Shown piece by piece: positions 15,855 through 24,900 of a DNA stretch of 54,184 nucleotides. This DNA comes from Verrucomicrobiaceae bacterium (GTDB lineage: Bacteria; Verrucomicrobiota; Verrucomicrobiia; Verrucomicrobiales; Verrucomicrobiaceae). Positions within the stretch are counted from its first letter, which is position 1. Each line of letters begins with the position of its first letter. The notes under the pieces are model-generated. The model was not told the origin of the DNA. It saw nothing but the letters and a program-made list of their open reading frames with translations, and ran no database searches. A program made the translations under genes and the position numbers. The stretch spans positions 1-54,184 of the forward strand of contig JAEUHN010000014.1 in the NCBI GenBank assembly GCA_016795365.1, in the 5' to 3' direction.

Positions 15855-18086
15855 ATGTTGCCTCCCCAACAACGTTTTGGTCACTACCTCATCTCGCAAA
15901 GCGCCAATGGTGGCTCTGTCGAGCTTCGACGCGCGCCGAACGAGGTCACGTTTCTTGCCTTCGACACCGTTACGAAGCGATTGGTCGAGCTGCACGTTCT
16001 CAAGGGCGGGTCTGCCATGGACGCAGCCGAAAGGCGCTCAGCACTTGATCGCGCTGAACTCGCCACCGAAGTGCGCGGAGCTAGCTTCATGAGGGTTCTG
16101 ACGGCCGGGGAAGAGGGTGGGGTAGCCTACTTTGCGAGCAATCTGTCGGATGGAGAGTTTGCTGAAGACTATGTAAGCCGACGCGGACCGCTGCCTGCGG
16201 TAACGACGTTTTGCCTCCTGCAGCAGTTCCTTGAGGACCTCGTCGCGGCCCAAGGAGCGTCGCGTCTGGTGGGTCGGATGCAGGTGGCCAATCCAATGGT
16301 GACCTCGTTGGAAGACGCGTTTTTGCAGCTTCGCGTGGTGGACTATGGATTCTCGGAACGTGAGTCGCTGTCCGATGAGAACGGCATGCGCCGGGTGTTT
16401 GGCGAGTGCTGTCGTTTGCTGTTCTTGTTGCTTACAGGGCAGCGTTACGAAGGGCAGAGTGTGGATCGTTATCCGGTGCTCACGGGATTGCCGACCAATC
16501 TCAGGGCCCACCTTCGGACCGCGCTAGCCGATCCGCGTGAGGCGTCGCCGAACATCGAACGCCTGCGTGATGACATCAAGGAAGCCTACAGTGCTCTCGT
16601 CAGCAGCCTGCAGGCACGTAATTCTCGCAAGCACATCGCGATGACCGAGGCGCTTCAGCCTCAATCCGAATTGCAGCAAGTGCTGCTGGAGCAGGTCTCG
16701 GTGGAGGAATTGCTTCGGGGGCGGTTCGAGGTGTCGGCAGGCGAGGAATCTCGTCGGCACGCGTTCACGATTGCCGCGACCTCGGTGAAGAACAATCAGC
16801 CGGTCACCGTGCATCTGCTGCCGCCCACCCGGGTGGTGGATCGCTCGCAGATGGAGGCCGTGCCCCTCCAGATGTGGCGCTTCAGTCCTGAGCGGCACCC
16901 GAACATCGTGCGCTCTCTCAGTCTCTGGGAGAATCCCGAGTGGACCTTCCTAACAGAAGAGCGGGAGCCGGGCTTCACTTTGAGCCGGCTGATGGCAGAA
17001 CGGGGCAGCTTCAATCCGCCTGAGGTTCTCGCCATTCTCAAGCAAGTGCGCGCAGGCATCGAGCAGGCGCTGGAGTGCGGCGTGCAATGCGTCGATCTGC
17101 ATCCGTCCAACCTCATCTTCCGGGTGGGCAAAGGTGGCGCTTTGCAGGGGCGTGAGTTCGAGAAGTTGATCACCAAGCGCATCGACGCGTGGCCGCCATT
17201 TCTGCTGAAACTGCGCACCCACATGACCATGCGCAGCCTCTATGAGCCCTTGCTCGTCGAGCCTCATCCTGACGCGTCATCGAGAGACCTCCACCTTGCC
17301 ACGAACGACCTTCGGTGCCGTTCCTTCGTCGGTCTGGCCATTTATCTTCTGACCGGTGAGCGACAGATGGGCAGCACGCCCACCTTTGGCGAAACCGTGC
17401 CGCCCGCGCTCTCTGCATACCTTCGCGAGGCCCTCGAGATGCAGAGGCAATTCGGACGGGCTCCTTTGCCGGCCGACTTCATCGAAGCCTTCGAAAAGCA
17501 CATGCCTCACGATGATGCTGAGGGCAGGGGAATTGCCGCCGTTCTCGGAGCTAAGAAAGTGGCGCTGGAAGACATGGAAAGCGCGGGTGCAGTCTCGGAT
17601 TTCGACGGCGAATGGAGCGACTCCGAAGGTCCCGGCTACCTTGTGAATCCGATAACTCAGAAGCTCGGTGTCAAGGTGCTGCCACAGCACAAGACGGCTA
17701 CGAGCAGCGGTTCCACTGGCATGGTCCTGTGGGCAGTTGTGGCCACCGTTCTCGTATTCCTCGGATGGTTCCTGTTCCGGGGCTCTCCGGCGGCGGACGA
17801 CAAGAAACCTGATATGGCGGGTTCGTCGCAGGGCGCTCCTGCTTCGACCACTGCCACATCTGCCCCAAAAGAAATCAAGGCCACAGAGCCTGTTTCACCT
17901 GCGGGTCGCGCCACGCCTGTCATGGCACCCAATCGTGCCCGGACACCGGAAGAAATCCGCCGTGCCATTCGCCTGTCTGCGGAAGAGTTGCAGAAGGCCC
18001 TCAAGGCTCCCTCGGGATCAGCGCCAAGGAACCCCGCGAATCCAGGCCTCGTGGATGGCACCCCTGATTCGGGAAGCGTCCGTTGA
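15855..18086 (+). CDS. Membrane protein with two degenerate protein-kinase-like domains, upstream of the tubulin operon
   Basis: This 743-residue protein contains two kinase-like domains in tandem. The first (about 5-250) keeps a DFG-like VVDYG (Asp163) but no clear ATP-loop or HRD motif. The second (about 285-550) has CVDLHPSNLIF (Asp414, Asn419), which looks like a kinase catalytic loop (D-x4-N), but no DFG or glycine loop that I can find. A single transmembrane helix follows (about 622-641), then a Pro/Ala/Thr-rich linker and a charged C-terminus. It resembles bacterial eukaryotic-type Ser/Thr kinases in layout, but is probably a pseudokinase scaffold facing the cytoplasm. It ends 229 bp before btubA on the same strand, so read-through is possible. 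A role with the tubulins is inference from position only. Confidence 0.75.
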   Translation: MLPPQQRFGHYLISQSANGGSVELRRAPNEVTFLAFDTVTKRLVELHVLKGGSAMDAAERRSALDRAELATEVRGASFMRVLTAGEEGGVAYFASNLSDGEFAEDYVSRRGPLPAVTTFCLLQQFLEDLVAAQGASRLVGRMQVANPMVTSLEDAFLQLRVVDYGFSERESLSDENGMRRVFGECCRLLFLLLTGQRYEGQSVDRYPVLTGLPTNLRAHLRTALADPREASPNIERLRDDIKEAYSALVSSLQARNSRKHIAMTEALQPQSELQQVLLEQVSVEELLRGRFEVSAGEESRRHAFTIAATSVKNNQPVTVHLLPPTRVVDRSQMEAVPLQMWRFSPERHPNIVRSLSLWENPEWTFLTEEREPGFTLSRLMAERGSFNPPEVLAILKQVRAGIEQALECGVQCVDLHPSNLIFRVGKGGALQGREFEKLITKRIDAWPPFLLKLRTHMTMRSLYEPLLVEPHPDASSRDLHLATNDLRCRSFVGLAIYLLTGERQMGSTPTFGETVPPALSAYLREALEMQRQFGRAPLPADFIEAFEKHMPHDDAEGRGIAAVLGAKKVALEDMESAGAVSDFDGEWSDSEGPGYLVNPITQKLGVKVLPQHKTATSSGSTGMVLWAVVATVLVFLGWFLFRGSPAADDKKPDMAGSSQGAPASTTATSAPKEIKATEPVSPAGRATPVMAPNRARTPEEIRRAIRLSAEELQKALKAPSGSAPRNPANPGLVDGTPDSGSVR

Positions 18087-18160
18087 GATGGGTTGTGCTC
18101 CAATTGTTCAAACACCTCCCCAAGCTCGATCGAACCCGCTGCAACTCTTGAAAATAGGCA

Positions 18161-18189
18161 TGGAAAGCGCTTCACAGACTCGCTAGACT
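18161..18189 (+). promoter_or_regulatory. Possible promoter of the btub operon
   Basis: TGGAAA (18161-18166) and TAGACT (18184-18189) match the sigma-70 boxes at four of six positions each with a 17-bp spacer, followed by a run of seven T. The run of T could instead belong to a weak terminator of the upstream kinase-like gene (AGCG/CGCT stem). This would leave a leader of about 120 nt before btubA, containing two copies of CACTTCTC and no good Shine-Dalgarno sequence. Confidence 0.25.
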
Positions 18190-18315
18190 TTTTTTCTCCC
18201 GCCGCCAACATCGCCTGGGCGGGGGGTTGGTGTCAAGGTCACCCCGACGCTTCGCCAAAGGCACTTCTCAATACACTTCTCCAAACACACAACACGAGGC
18301 ATTCACAGCGGCACT

Positions 18316-19749
18316 ATGATGAAGGTCAATAACACAATCGTTGTCTCCGTAGGTCAGGCGGGCAACCAGATCGCGGCATCTTTCTGGAAGACGATTTGTC
18401 AGGAGCACGGCATTGATCCGCTCACCGGGCAAACAACTAACGGCGCCGACCCGCGTGGTAACTGGAGTTCGTTCTTTACACGCTTGGGCGAAAGCACCTC
18501 GAGCAGCTACGTGCCTCGCGCCGTAATGGTGGACCTCGAACCGAGCGTGATCGAGACCGTCAAGGCCAGCTCAGGCTCTCTCTTCAATCCTGCCAGCCTG
18601 ATCACTCGCTCGGAAGGTGCTGGCGGCAACTTCGCTGTTGGTTACCTCGGCGAAGGTCGTGCGCTTCTGCCCGAAGTCATGACCCGCATCGAGAATGAGA
18701 TCGAGAAGACCGACAACGTTGGCGGTATCATCGTCATTCACGCCCTTGGTGGCGGCACCGGTTCAGGCCTCGGTTCGCTGATCATTGAGTCGATCAAGGA
18801 GCGCCATCCCGAGGCACCCATCCTCAGCTGCGCGATCCTGCCATCGCCACAGGTCTCCTCGGTCGTGACCGAGCCTTATAATACCGTCTTTGCTCTCAAC
18901 ACGCTCCGCCGCGTGGCCGATGCCTGCTTGATCTTCGACAACGAAGCCCTCTTCCAGCTCGCGCACAAGAAGTGGAACATCGAGAACCCCTCGGTCGATG
19001 ATCTCAACCTGCTCATCACCGAAGCCCTCGCCGGACTCACGGCTTCCATGCGCTTCAGCGGCTTCCTCACCGTGGAAATCAGCCTCCGCGAGATGCTGAC
19101 CAACCTTGTTCCTCAGCCATCGCTCCACTTCTTGATGCTCGCCTTCGCGCCGCTCACGCCGCCGGATCGCAGCAAGTTCGAAGAGATGGGAGTCGAGGAA
19201 ATGATCCGTTCGTTGTTCGACAACGACAACGTGTTCGCTGCCTGCTCACCGATGGAAGGTCGATTCCTCAGCACCGCCGTTCTTTATCGCGGTGCCATGG
19301 AAGACAAACCTCAGGCCGACGCCGCTCTGGCCGCCATGCGCGAGCAGCTTCCTCTCACCTACTGGATTCCCACCGCGTTCAAGATTGGCTATGTCGAGCA
19401 GGCAGGCACCGCTCATCGCAAGAGCATGGTGCTCCTCGCCAACAACACCGAAGTGGCCCGCGTGCTTGACCGGATTTGCCACAACTTTGACAAGCTCTGG
19501 CAGCGCAAGGCCTTCGCGAACTGGTATCTCAATGAAGGCATGTCCGAAGACCAGATCAATGCTCTCCGCGCTTCCGCTCAGGAGCTGATCCAGTCCTACC
19601 AAGTGGCCGAAGAGTCCGGTGCCAAGGCCAAGATCCAGGACAGCCCCGATGTCGCAGCTCGTGCCTCCAGTCGCGAAGCATCATCCTCGGATGCCTCAAG
19701 CAGTTCGACCGTCAGCCTCCGCGACCTCGTTGACAAGCGCCGCAACTAA
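18316..19749 (+). CDS. btubA: Bacterial tubulin BtubA
   Basis: BtubA is a true tubulin, closer to eukaryotic tubulins than to FtsZ. With BtubB it forms GTP-dependent heterodimeric protofilaments and, in Prosthecobacter, four-stranded mini-microtubules. Two ATGs are adjacent (18316 and 18319); the second gives the usual MKVNNTIVVS N-terminus, and positions here count from it. Seen motifs: VGQAGNQIAASFW (nucleotide T1 loop), the tubulin GTP signature GGGTGSG at 144-150, VVTEPYNTVFALNTL, and the T7 loop with Glu258 in EISLREMLTNLVP. The C-terminus is Ser-rich (SSDASSSSTVSLRDLV) rather than the acidic tail of eukaryotic tubulins. First gene of an operon with btubB (48 bp downstream) and bklc. Several substitutions separate it from the P. 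dejongeii protein. Confidence 0.98.
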   Translation: MMKVNNTIVVSVGQAGNQIAASFWKTICQEHGIDPLTGQTTNGADPRGNWSSFFTRLGESTSSSYVPRAVMVDLEPSVIETVKASSGSLFNPASLITRSEGAGGNFAVGYLGEGRALLPEVMTRIENEIEKTDNVGGIIVIHALGGGTGSGLGSLIIESIKERHPEAPILSCAILPSPQVSSVVTEPYNTVFALNTLRRVADACLIFDNEALFQLAHKKWNIENPSVDDLNLLITEALAGLTASMRFSGFLTVEISLREMLTNLVPQPSLHFLMLAFAPLTPPDRSKFEEMGVEEMIRSLFDNDNVFAACSPMEGRFLSTAVLYRGAMEDKPQADAALAAMREQLPLTYWIPTAFKIGYVEQAGTAHRKSMVLLANNTEVARVLDRICHNFDKLWQRKAFANWYLNEGMSEDQINALRASAQELIQSYQVAEESGAKAKIQDSPDVAARASSREASSSDASSSSTVSLRDLVDKRRN

Positions 19750-19797
19750 CCGCGTCGATTTCCATCTTCATCCCTCTTACTTCATCTTTTCCATCCC

Positions 19798-21072
19798 ATG
19801 AGAGAAATCGTCAGCATTCACGTCGGCCAGTGCGGCAATCAAATCGCAGACCGCTACTGGCGGCTCATCCTGCGCGAGCACGGCCTCAACGAAAACGGCA
19901 TGCCCAAGGACGGCTCCTCCGTCTCTGCCAACAGCAACATGGAAGTCTTCTTCCACAAGGTCCGCGACGGCAAGTTCGTCCCTCGCGCTGTCCTGGTGGA
20001 CCTGGAGCCCGGCGTCATCAACCGCATCGAAACCGGTGAGATGTCCAAGCTCTTCGACGAAGGCAGCATCGTTCGCAAGATCCCTGGCGCAGCCAACAAC
20101 TGGGCCCGTGGCTACAACGTCGAAGGCGAGCGTGTGATCGATCAGATCATGAATGTCATCGACGCCGCCGTCGAAAAGACCAAGTCCCTCCAAGGCTTTC
20201 TGCTCACGCACTCCATCGGTGGTGGTTCGGGTTCCGGGCTTGGTTCCTTGATCCTTGAGCGCCTTCGCTCGGCGTATCCGAAGAAGAAGATCTTCACCTT
20301 CTCTGTCGCACCCTCTCCGCTCATCTCGGACTCCGCCGTGGAGCCCTACAACGCCGTTCTCACCCTTCAGCGCATTCGTGACAACGCCGATGCCGCAGTC
20401 ATCCTCGACAACGAGGCACTGTTCCGCATCGCCAAGAGCAAGCTGCATCGGGCACCGAACTACATGGATCTGAACAACATCGTTGCGCTGATCATGTCAT
20501 CCGTGACCGCTTCGCTGCGCTTCCCAGGCAAGCTCAACACAGATCTCGGCGAATTCGTCACGAATCTTGTTCCGTTCCCTGGCAATCATTTCCTCACTGC
20601 TTCCTTCGCACCGATGCGTGCCATCGCTAGCGAAGGCCAGGTGCGCTCGAACTTCCCGGACCTCGCCCGCGAAACCTTCGCCCAGGACAACTTCACCGCC
20701 GCCATCGACTGGGCCAATGGAGTCTATCTCTCGGCCTGTGCGCTCTTCCGTGGTGACGTGAAGGCTAAGGAAGTTGAAGAGAACATGGCCTCCATTCGCA
20801 AGAGCCTGAACTTCGCCAGCTATGTGCCCACCGGCATCAAGATCGGCGTTGCTGAAACGGCTCCTGAGGGTTTTGCATCAAGCGGCCTCGCCCTTGTCAA
20901 TCACACCGGCATCGCCGCCGTGTTCGAACGCCTCGTGGCTCAGTTCGACATCATGTTCGACAACCATGCCTACACTCACTGGTATGAGGGTGCAGGCGTG
21001 CCGCGCGAGAAAATGGCCGAAGCCCGCGACACCGTCGCCGACCTCGCCAAGTCGTATCGCGACGCCAGTTAG
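19798..21072 (+). CDS. btubB: Bacterial tubulin BtubB
   Basis: The 424-residue partner of BtubA. It starts MREIVSIHVGQCGNQIADRYW, strikingly like eukaryotic beta-tubulin (MREI and QCGNQIG). The GTP signature reads GGGSGSG at 141-147, followed by SPLISDSAVEPYNAVLTL; the T7 loop KLNTDLGEFVTNLVPFP carries Glu252, the position of the catalytic Glu of alpha-tubulin, which supports GTP hydrolysis across the dimer interface. The protein ends at TVADLAKSYRDAS and lacks an acidic tail. BtubB can polymerise with BtubA without eukaryotic chaperones. Its ATG lies 48 bp after btubA with a pyrimidine-rich leader and no visible Shine-Dalgarno sequence. A strong hairpin follows its stop. Confidence 0.98.
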   Translation: MREIVSIHVGQCGNQIADRYWRLILREHGLNENGMPKDGSSVSANSNMEVFFHKVRDGKFVPRAVLVDLEPGVINRIETGEMSKLFDEGSIVRKIPGAANNWARGYNVEGERVIDQIMNVIDAAVEKTKSLQGFLLTHSIGGGSGSGLGSLILERLRSAYPKKKIFTFSVAPSPLISDSAVEPYNAVLTLQRIRDNADAAVILDNEALFRIAKSKLHRAPNYMDLNNIVALIMSSVTASLRFPGKLNTDLGEFVTNLVPFPGNHFLTASFAPMRAIASEGQVRSNFPDLARETFAQDNFTAAIDWANGVYLSACALFRGDVKAKEVEENMASIRKSLNFASYVPTGIKIGVAETAPEGFASSGLALVNHTGIAAVFERLVAQFDIMFDNHAYTHWYEGAGVPREKMAEARDTVADLAKSYRDAS

Positions 21073-21089
21073 TGCCTCCATACGGACGA

Positions 21090-21130
21090 CGGACCTGCCT
21101 TGTCAGCAAGAGGACAAGGCGGGTGGTCCG
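21090..21130 (+). promoter_or_regulatory. Strong hairpin between btubB and bklc
   Basis: GCCTTGTC (21097-21104) pairs perfectly with GACAAGGC (21113-21120) around an 8-nt loop; outer bases CGGACC (21090-21095) pair with GGTCCG (21125-21130) after a 1x4 internal loop. No T-tract follows, so it is not a classic terminator. It could protect the btubAB mRNA end, mark a processing site or lower bklc expression. Confidence 0.65.
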
Positions 21131-21166
21131 GGCCTCTGATTGGAATTCTAGAATCAAACGATCCTC

Positions 21167-21937
21167 ATGGATATTTCGCTCGAACGTCAGATCGCCAGCG
21201 CCTCACGCAGTGTCGAGGAAGCCCGGCGCATGTCCTACAACGATCCCTCGCGCACGGGTGATCTCGTCGAGCACATTAGCGTTTTAGCTGATCTCCGCCA
21301 GAAAGAGGGGGACTTCCGCAAGGCCGAGGGCCTTTATCGTGAGGCACTGTTTCGCGTTCAGGATCTGCGCAAACCCGACCACGAACTGCTGGCGGGCATC
21401 TATTCATTGCTCGCCTATCTTTATGACCGCTGGGGCAAGATGGACTTGGCTGCCCAGTTCTATGAGAAAGCACTGAAGCTCAGCGAGCAGCATGGTTTTC
21501 AGGACGCTGACAAAGCAGCGACCATCAAGAACAACCTCGCGATGATCTTCAAAAGCCTGCGCAAGCAGGAAAAGGCCGAGCAATACTACCAGGAGGCGCT
21601 CGACTCGTTCCGGGCTCTCTACGGCGAGGAGAATGCCAAGGTCGCCAGCGTGTATAACAACCTCGGCGTGCTCTACTACGCGAACCTTGATGTTGACCGG
21701 GCTCAGTCGATGCATGAGAAGGCTCTGGCGATCCGCCAGAACCTAAACGGCAGCGACATCGACGCCGCCGACTTGTCACAGACCTACATTAACCTCGGTG
21801 CTGTTTACAAGGCTCAGGGCGATTTCCAGCGAGCCGAGGAGTGTGTCGATCGCGCCAAAAAACTCCGCGCCAGTGCTAACGGTTATGCACCGGTTGCACG
21901 GCGCTCGGCTTCCTTGCTCCTTGATCGTTCGGCTTAG
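21167..21937 (+). CDS. bklc: Bacterial kinesin light chain-like TPR protein (Bklc/BtubC)
   Basis: The third gene of the tubulin operon encodes 256 residues with about five TPR units (roughly 35-65, 77-107, 119-149, 161-191, 205-235). The 42-residue spacing and sequences such as VASVYNNLGVLYYANLDVDRA are typical of kinesin light chain TPRs. It has no kinesin motor and none is present in the window. Published work on Prosthecobacter shows this protein (BtubC) binding along BtubAB protofilaments, stabilising mini-microtubules, and linking them to membranes. A basic C-terminal tail (RRSASLLLDRSA) follows the TPRs. It starts 94 bp after btubB, behind a hairpin. Its stop codon overlaps that of the convergent macroglobulin gene by 4 bp, so no terminator fits between them. 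Confidence 0.96.
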   Translation: MDISLERQIASASRSVEEARRMSYNDPSRTGDLVEHISVLADLRQKEGDFRKAEGLYREALFRVQDLRKPDHELLAGIYSLLAYLYDRWGKMDLAAQFYEKALKLSEQHGFQDADKAATIKNNLAMIFKSLRKQEKAEQYYQEALDSFRALYGEENAKVASVYNNLGVLYYANLDVDRAQSMHEKALAIRQNLNGSDIDAADLSQTYINLGAVYKAQGDFQRAEECVDRAKKLRASANGYAPVARRSASLLLDRSA

Positions 21938-24900
21938 CGATCATTGATCGCGGCCTTCCACTCCGCCGCGTTTGCGCGCAGTTCAGGGGCATACATGGCT
22001 TCGGCTTTGGTCGGCAGCGCGCTGAACTTGCCGGGGATCTCGGCCTTCACGCGGTAGCTGACATTGTGCGTGCCCTGCGGCAGACGGTCAGCGAAGAAGG
22101 CGACCTTCTCGTCGCGGAACTCGCGGTAGGCGCTCAGCCCCGTCCATGACCAGCCGCTCTGCACATCCACGGGCTCGAAGCCTGCCGGTTTCGGGTCGGC
22201 GATGAGCACATACTCGTAGTCGTTCTTGCTCTCGATGGAGAGTTCCACCTCGACCAGATCACCGCTGACCAAAGGATCGCCGCTGGCGAGTTCGATGCGC
22301 TGATACTTCGCGCTCTGCTGAGCGACCACTTGACCACGCGAGCCGCTGACTTCACGCGTCGTCTTCTGCTCAACCAGCTTGTAGAACTTGCGATTCACCT
22401 TCACCTCCAGCCCGGCGGCGGGAATCATGTCTTCCTTGGAATACACGGTCAGATACGCATTGGCATAAAGCGGTGAGCCGCCCTGCTTGCGGAACTCCAG
22501 CGTGTGCTTGCCGCTCTTCACCTCCATACCGTCGAGCACGAAGCTGCCATCGAAAGCGAAGAGGTTCTCCGCCGTGATCGCGAGCGACTTCTTCACCTCG
22601 CCATCCAGCACCACATCGAGTTTGAGGTCCGGCTTCGATTCGCCGCTGGCCTTCGTGTAGTCAGCCAGCGCCTCGATCACGGCCGCGGTGTCGCGAGTGC
22701 TGTTCCAGTAGTGACCGTGGCGACGGTTGTTGAGCAGGTGCTTGGCGATGCGGGAGGCAAGATCGCCCTTCGGCTCCACCTTGCACAGCAGGCGCAGGAA
22801 GGCTGCCTGCGTCTCGATCGGATCGTGCCACCAGAACCACCAGCCATTGCCCGGCAAGTCGAGCCAAGCGGTTTGGTTCTCGTCGTCCTGCTTTACGAAT
22901 TGCCGCAGGTTGCGCAGGCACATGTCGCGGCGCTCGTTGTCCTTCACCTGATGGAAGGCGATGCCGAGGAGTGCGACGTTGAGATGCGAGAGATCGGCGC
23001 GGTGATCATACAAGGCCGCGCGCATCGCCTTGTCGCCGATGCCACGCTCTGCCAGCACGCTGTGCACGAGCGCATCCGTGTTGTCGGGCTGCGACTTGTG
23101 ATCACGGTCCTTCTCCGGCAGGCGCATCCGACGCAACTCGCCATTCTCATGCGCCTCCAGCCAGGCCGTGCCCATCTGGATCAAAGCGTCGAGCTGGGCG
23201 TTCTTCATGCCTGCGCGCTGAGCCGCGAGCAAGCCATGAACGACCTGCGCGGTGATGTGCGCAGAGGACTCACGCGCACCGGGGAACCAGCTCCAGCCGT
23301 TGTCGTTGTTCTTCATCGCGGCGAGCCGATTCAGCCCCGCACGCGCCATGCGCTGCACCTTCGATTCATCGAAGACCGCGTCCTTGTCCTCGCCCTTGTC
23401 GTTCTTGCCCTGCCAGCGTTTCGCACGGTCCTTGGCATCGCCGATCTCTTGCGCGTTGAGATTCACGCGCTTGTCGCGGATGGCTTTCAAGTCGAGGCCC
23501 AGGTCCTTGAGCACGCCCAGCGTCAGCACCGTGGGCACGAAGCGATTCAACGTCTGCTCCGTGCAGCCATACGGGTAGTCAGCGAGGTAGGGCAGCGCGT
23601 CGATCATCGCCATCGCGAGCGTGGGCGAGTAGCGCACTTCGAGTCGCGACAGCTCAGGCCGGCGCTCCTCCGGCACCGTGAACTCGATCTTGCCCGAGCC
23701 CTGATCGCCACGCAGCGCGAGGCTCCACGAATCCGTCTTGAGCGTGCCGTGTTCAATGACTGGGAAGCTCATCTGCATCGCATCCGACGCGCCCTCCGCG
23801 ATGGCCTTCACCGTGATCTGCACCTGACCACTGCCCTTCACCTTCGCACGCCAGTCGAAGCGCTTCTCACCATGCGCCGGGATGCTGCCCTGAAGCGATG
23901 GCATCTTGCCCTCATCGAGCGCGACGAGATCACCGCCGCCGCTCGTGACTTCCAGCAAGGCCTTCACGCCCAGCTCCTTGTCGGTCTCGTTGTGAACGTT
24001 CGCGCTGATCGTCACCTCGTCCTTCTCGACAAAGAATCGCGGGGCCTGAAGTCGCACCATCAAGTCCTTGCGCGTGATGACTTCCACCGACGCCTCGCCC
24101 ACCTGCGTTTCGCGGCCCATCACCCAGCTTTGCAGCTTCCAGGTCGTGAGAGTGTCCGGCAGCGGGAAGTCGATGCTCGCCTCGCCCGCGTCGTTGGTCT
24201 TCACAGTCGTCAGCCACACCGCACTGTCGGCGAGATTGCTGCGGATCATGACGGGTTCAGCGGGTTCATTGCCACCCGAGCCACCACCGATCGCATTAGC
24301 AGCATAACCCACCGCTGCTTTTGCAAGGACACGCCCCTCCGCTGGCGATGCGCGTGGATCAGCCACCATGGCCATCGGGGCTGGCGACATAGCTGCCTTC
24401 CCGGAAGGCACTCCGCGTGACCTGAACGCCCCCGTGGCACCACCATTGATGATGAAACCATCGAACTCCACCACCTCACTCGACAGCCACAAGTTCATCG
24501 CGATCTCCCCTTCTTTCTGCAAGCCCGTCTCCAGCGCCCGCAGCGAGTCCTTGATCGAGATCGAATGACTCCGCTTCCAGCCCCAGAAGAAGCCGCGCAT
24601 CTCGGGCGTGTTGCTACCGCCGGAGATGTATTCGAGCGCCTTGTCATAAGCCGTGAGCACCACGTTGCCGACGAAGGGCTGGCCATGCTGATCCTTCACG
24701 CGCAGCGTCGCCTTGGATGACTCGCGCGGCTGATAAGTCGGCTTGTCGGTGACGAGTTCCACGCTGGCGATCCGCTTGCTCGGCGGCACGATGATCTGGC
24801 GCGTGACCCTGTGCAGCGTCGCGTTGCTCACCGTGTAGGCATCGATGAAAACGTTCGGCTGGTCCGCCTCGCTGAGCTTGAAGCGATAGCTCGTGCTCTT

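Noticed and set aside
15855..18086. Active Ser/Thr kinase of PknB type
   Set aside because: Neither domain shows a glycine loop together with HRD and DFG; only partial motifs remain.
18190..18220. Terminator between the kinase-like gene and btubA
   Set aside because: The GC-rich inverted bases follow the T-run rather than precede it, and the stem before the T-run has only four pairs.
18290..18318. Lack of a Shine-Dalgarno sequence before btubA, btubB and bklc as a sign of foreign origin
   Set aside because: Several ordinary genes in the window (aroE, the TIM-barrel gene, moxR, dnaE) also lack a clear one, so it is not specific to the tubulins.
22504..24420. 638-codon plus-strand frame within the macroglobulin gene
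   Set aside because: It is an antisense shadow caused by GC-rich codon use; the minus-strand frame has full domain support.
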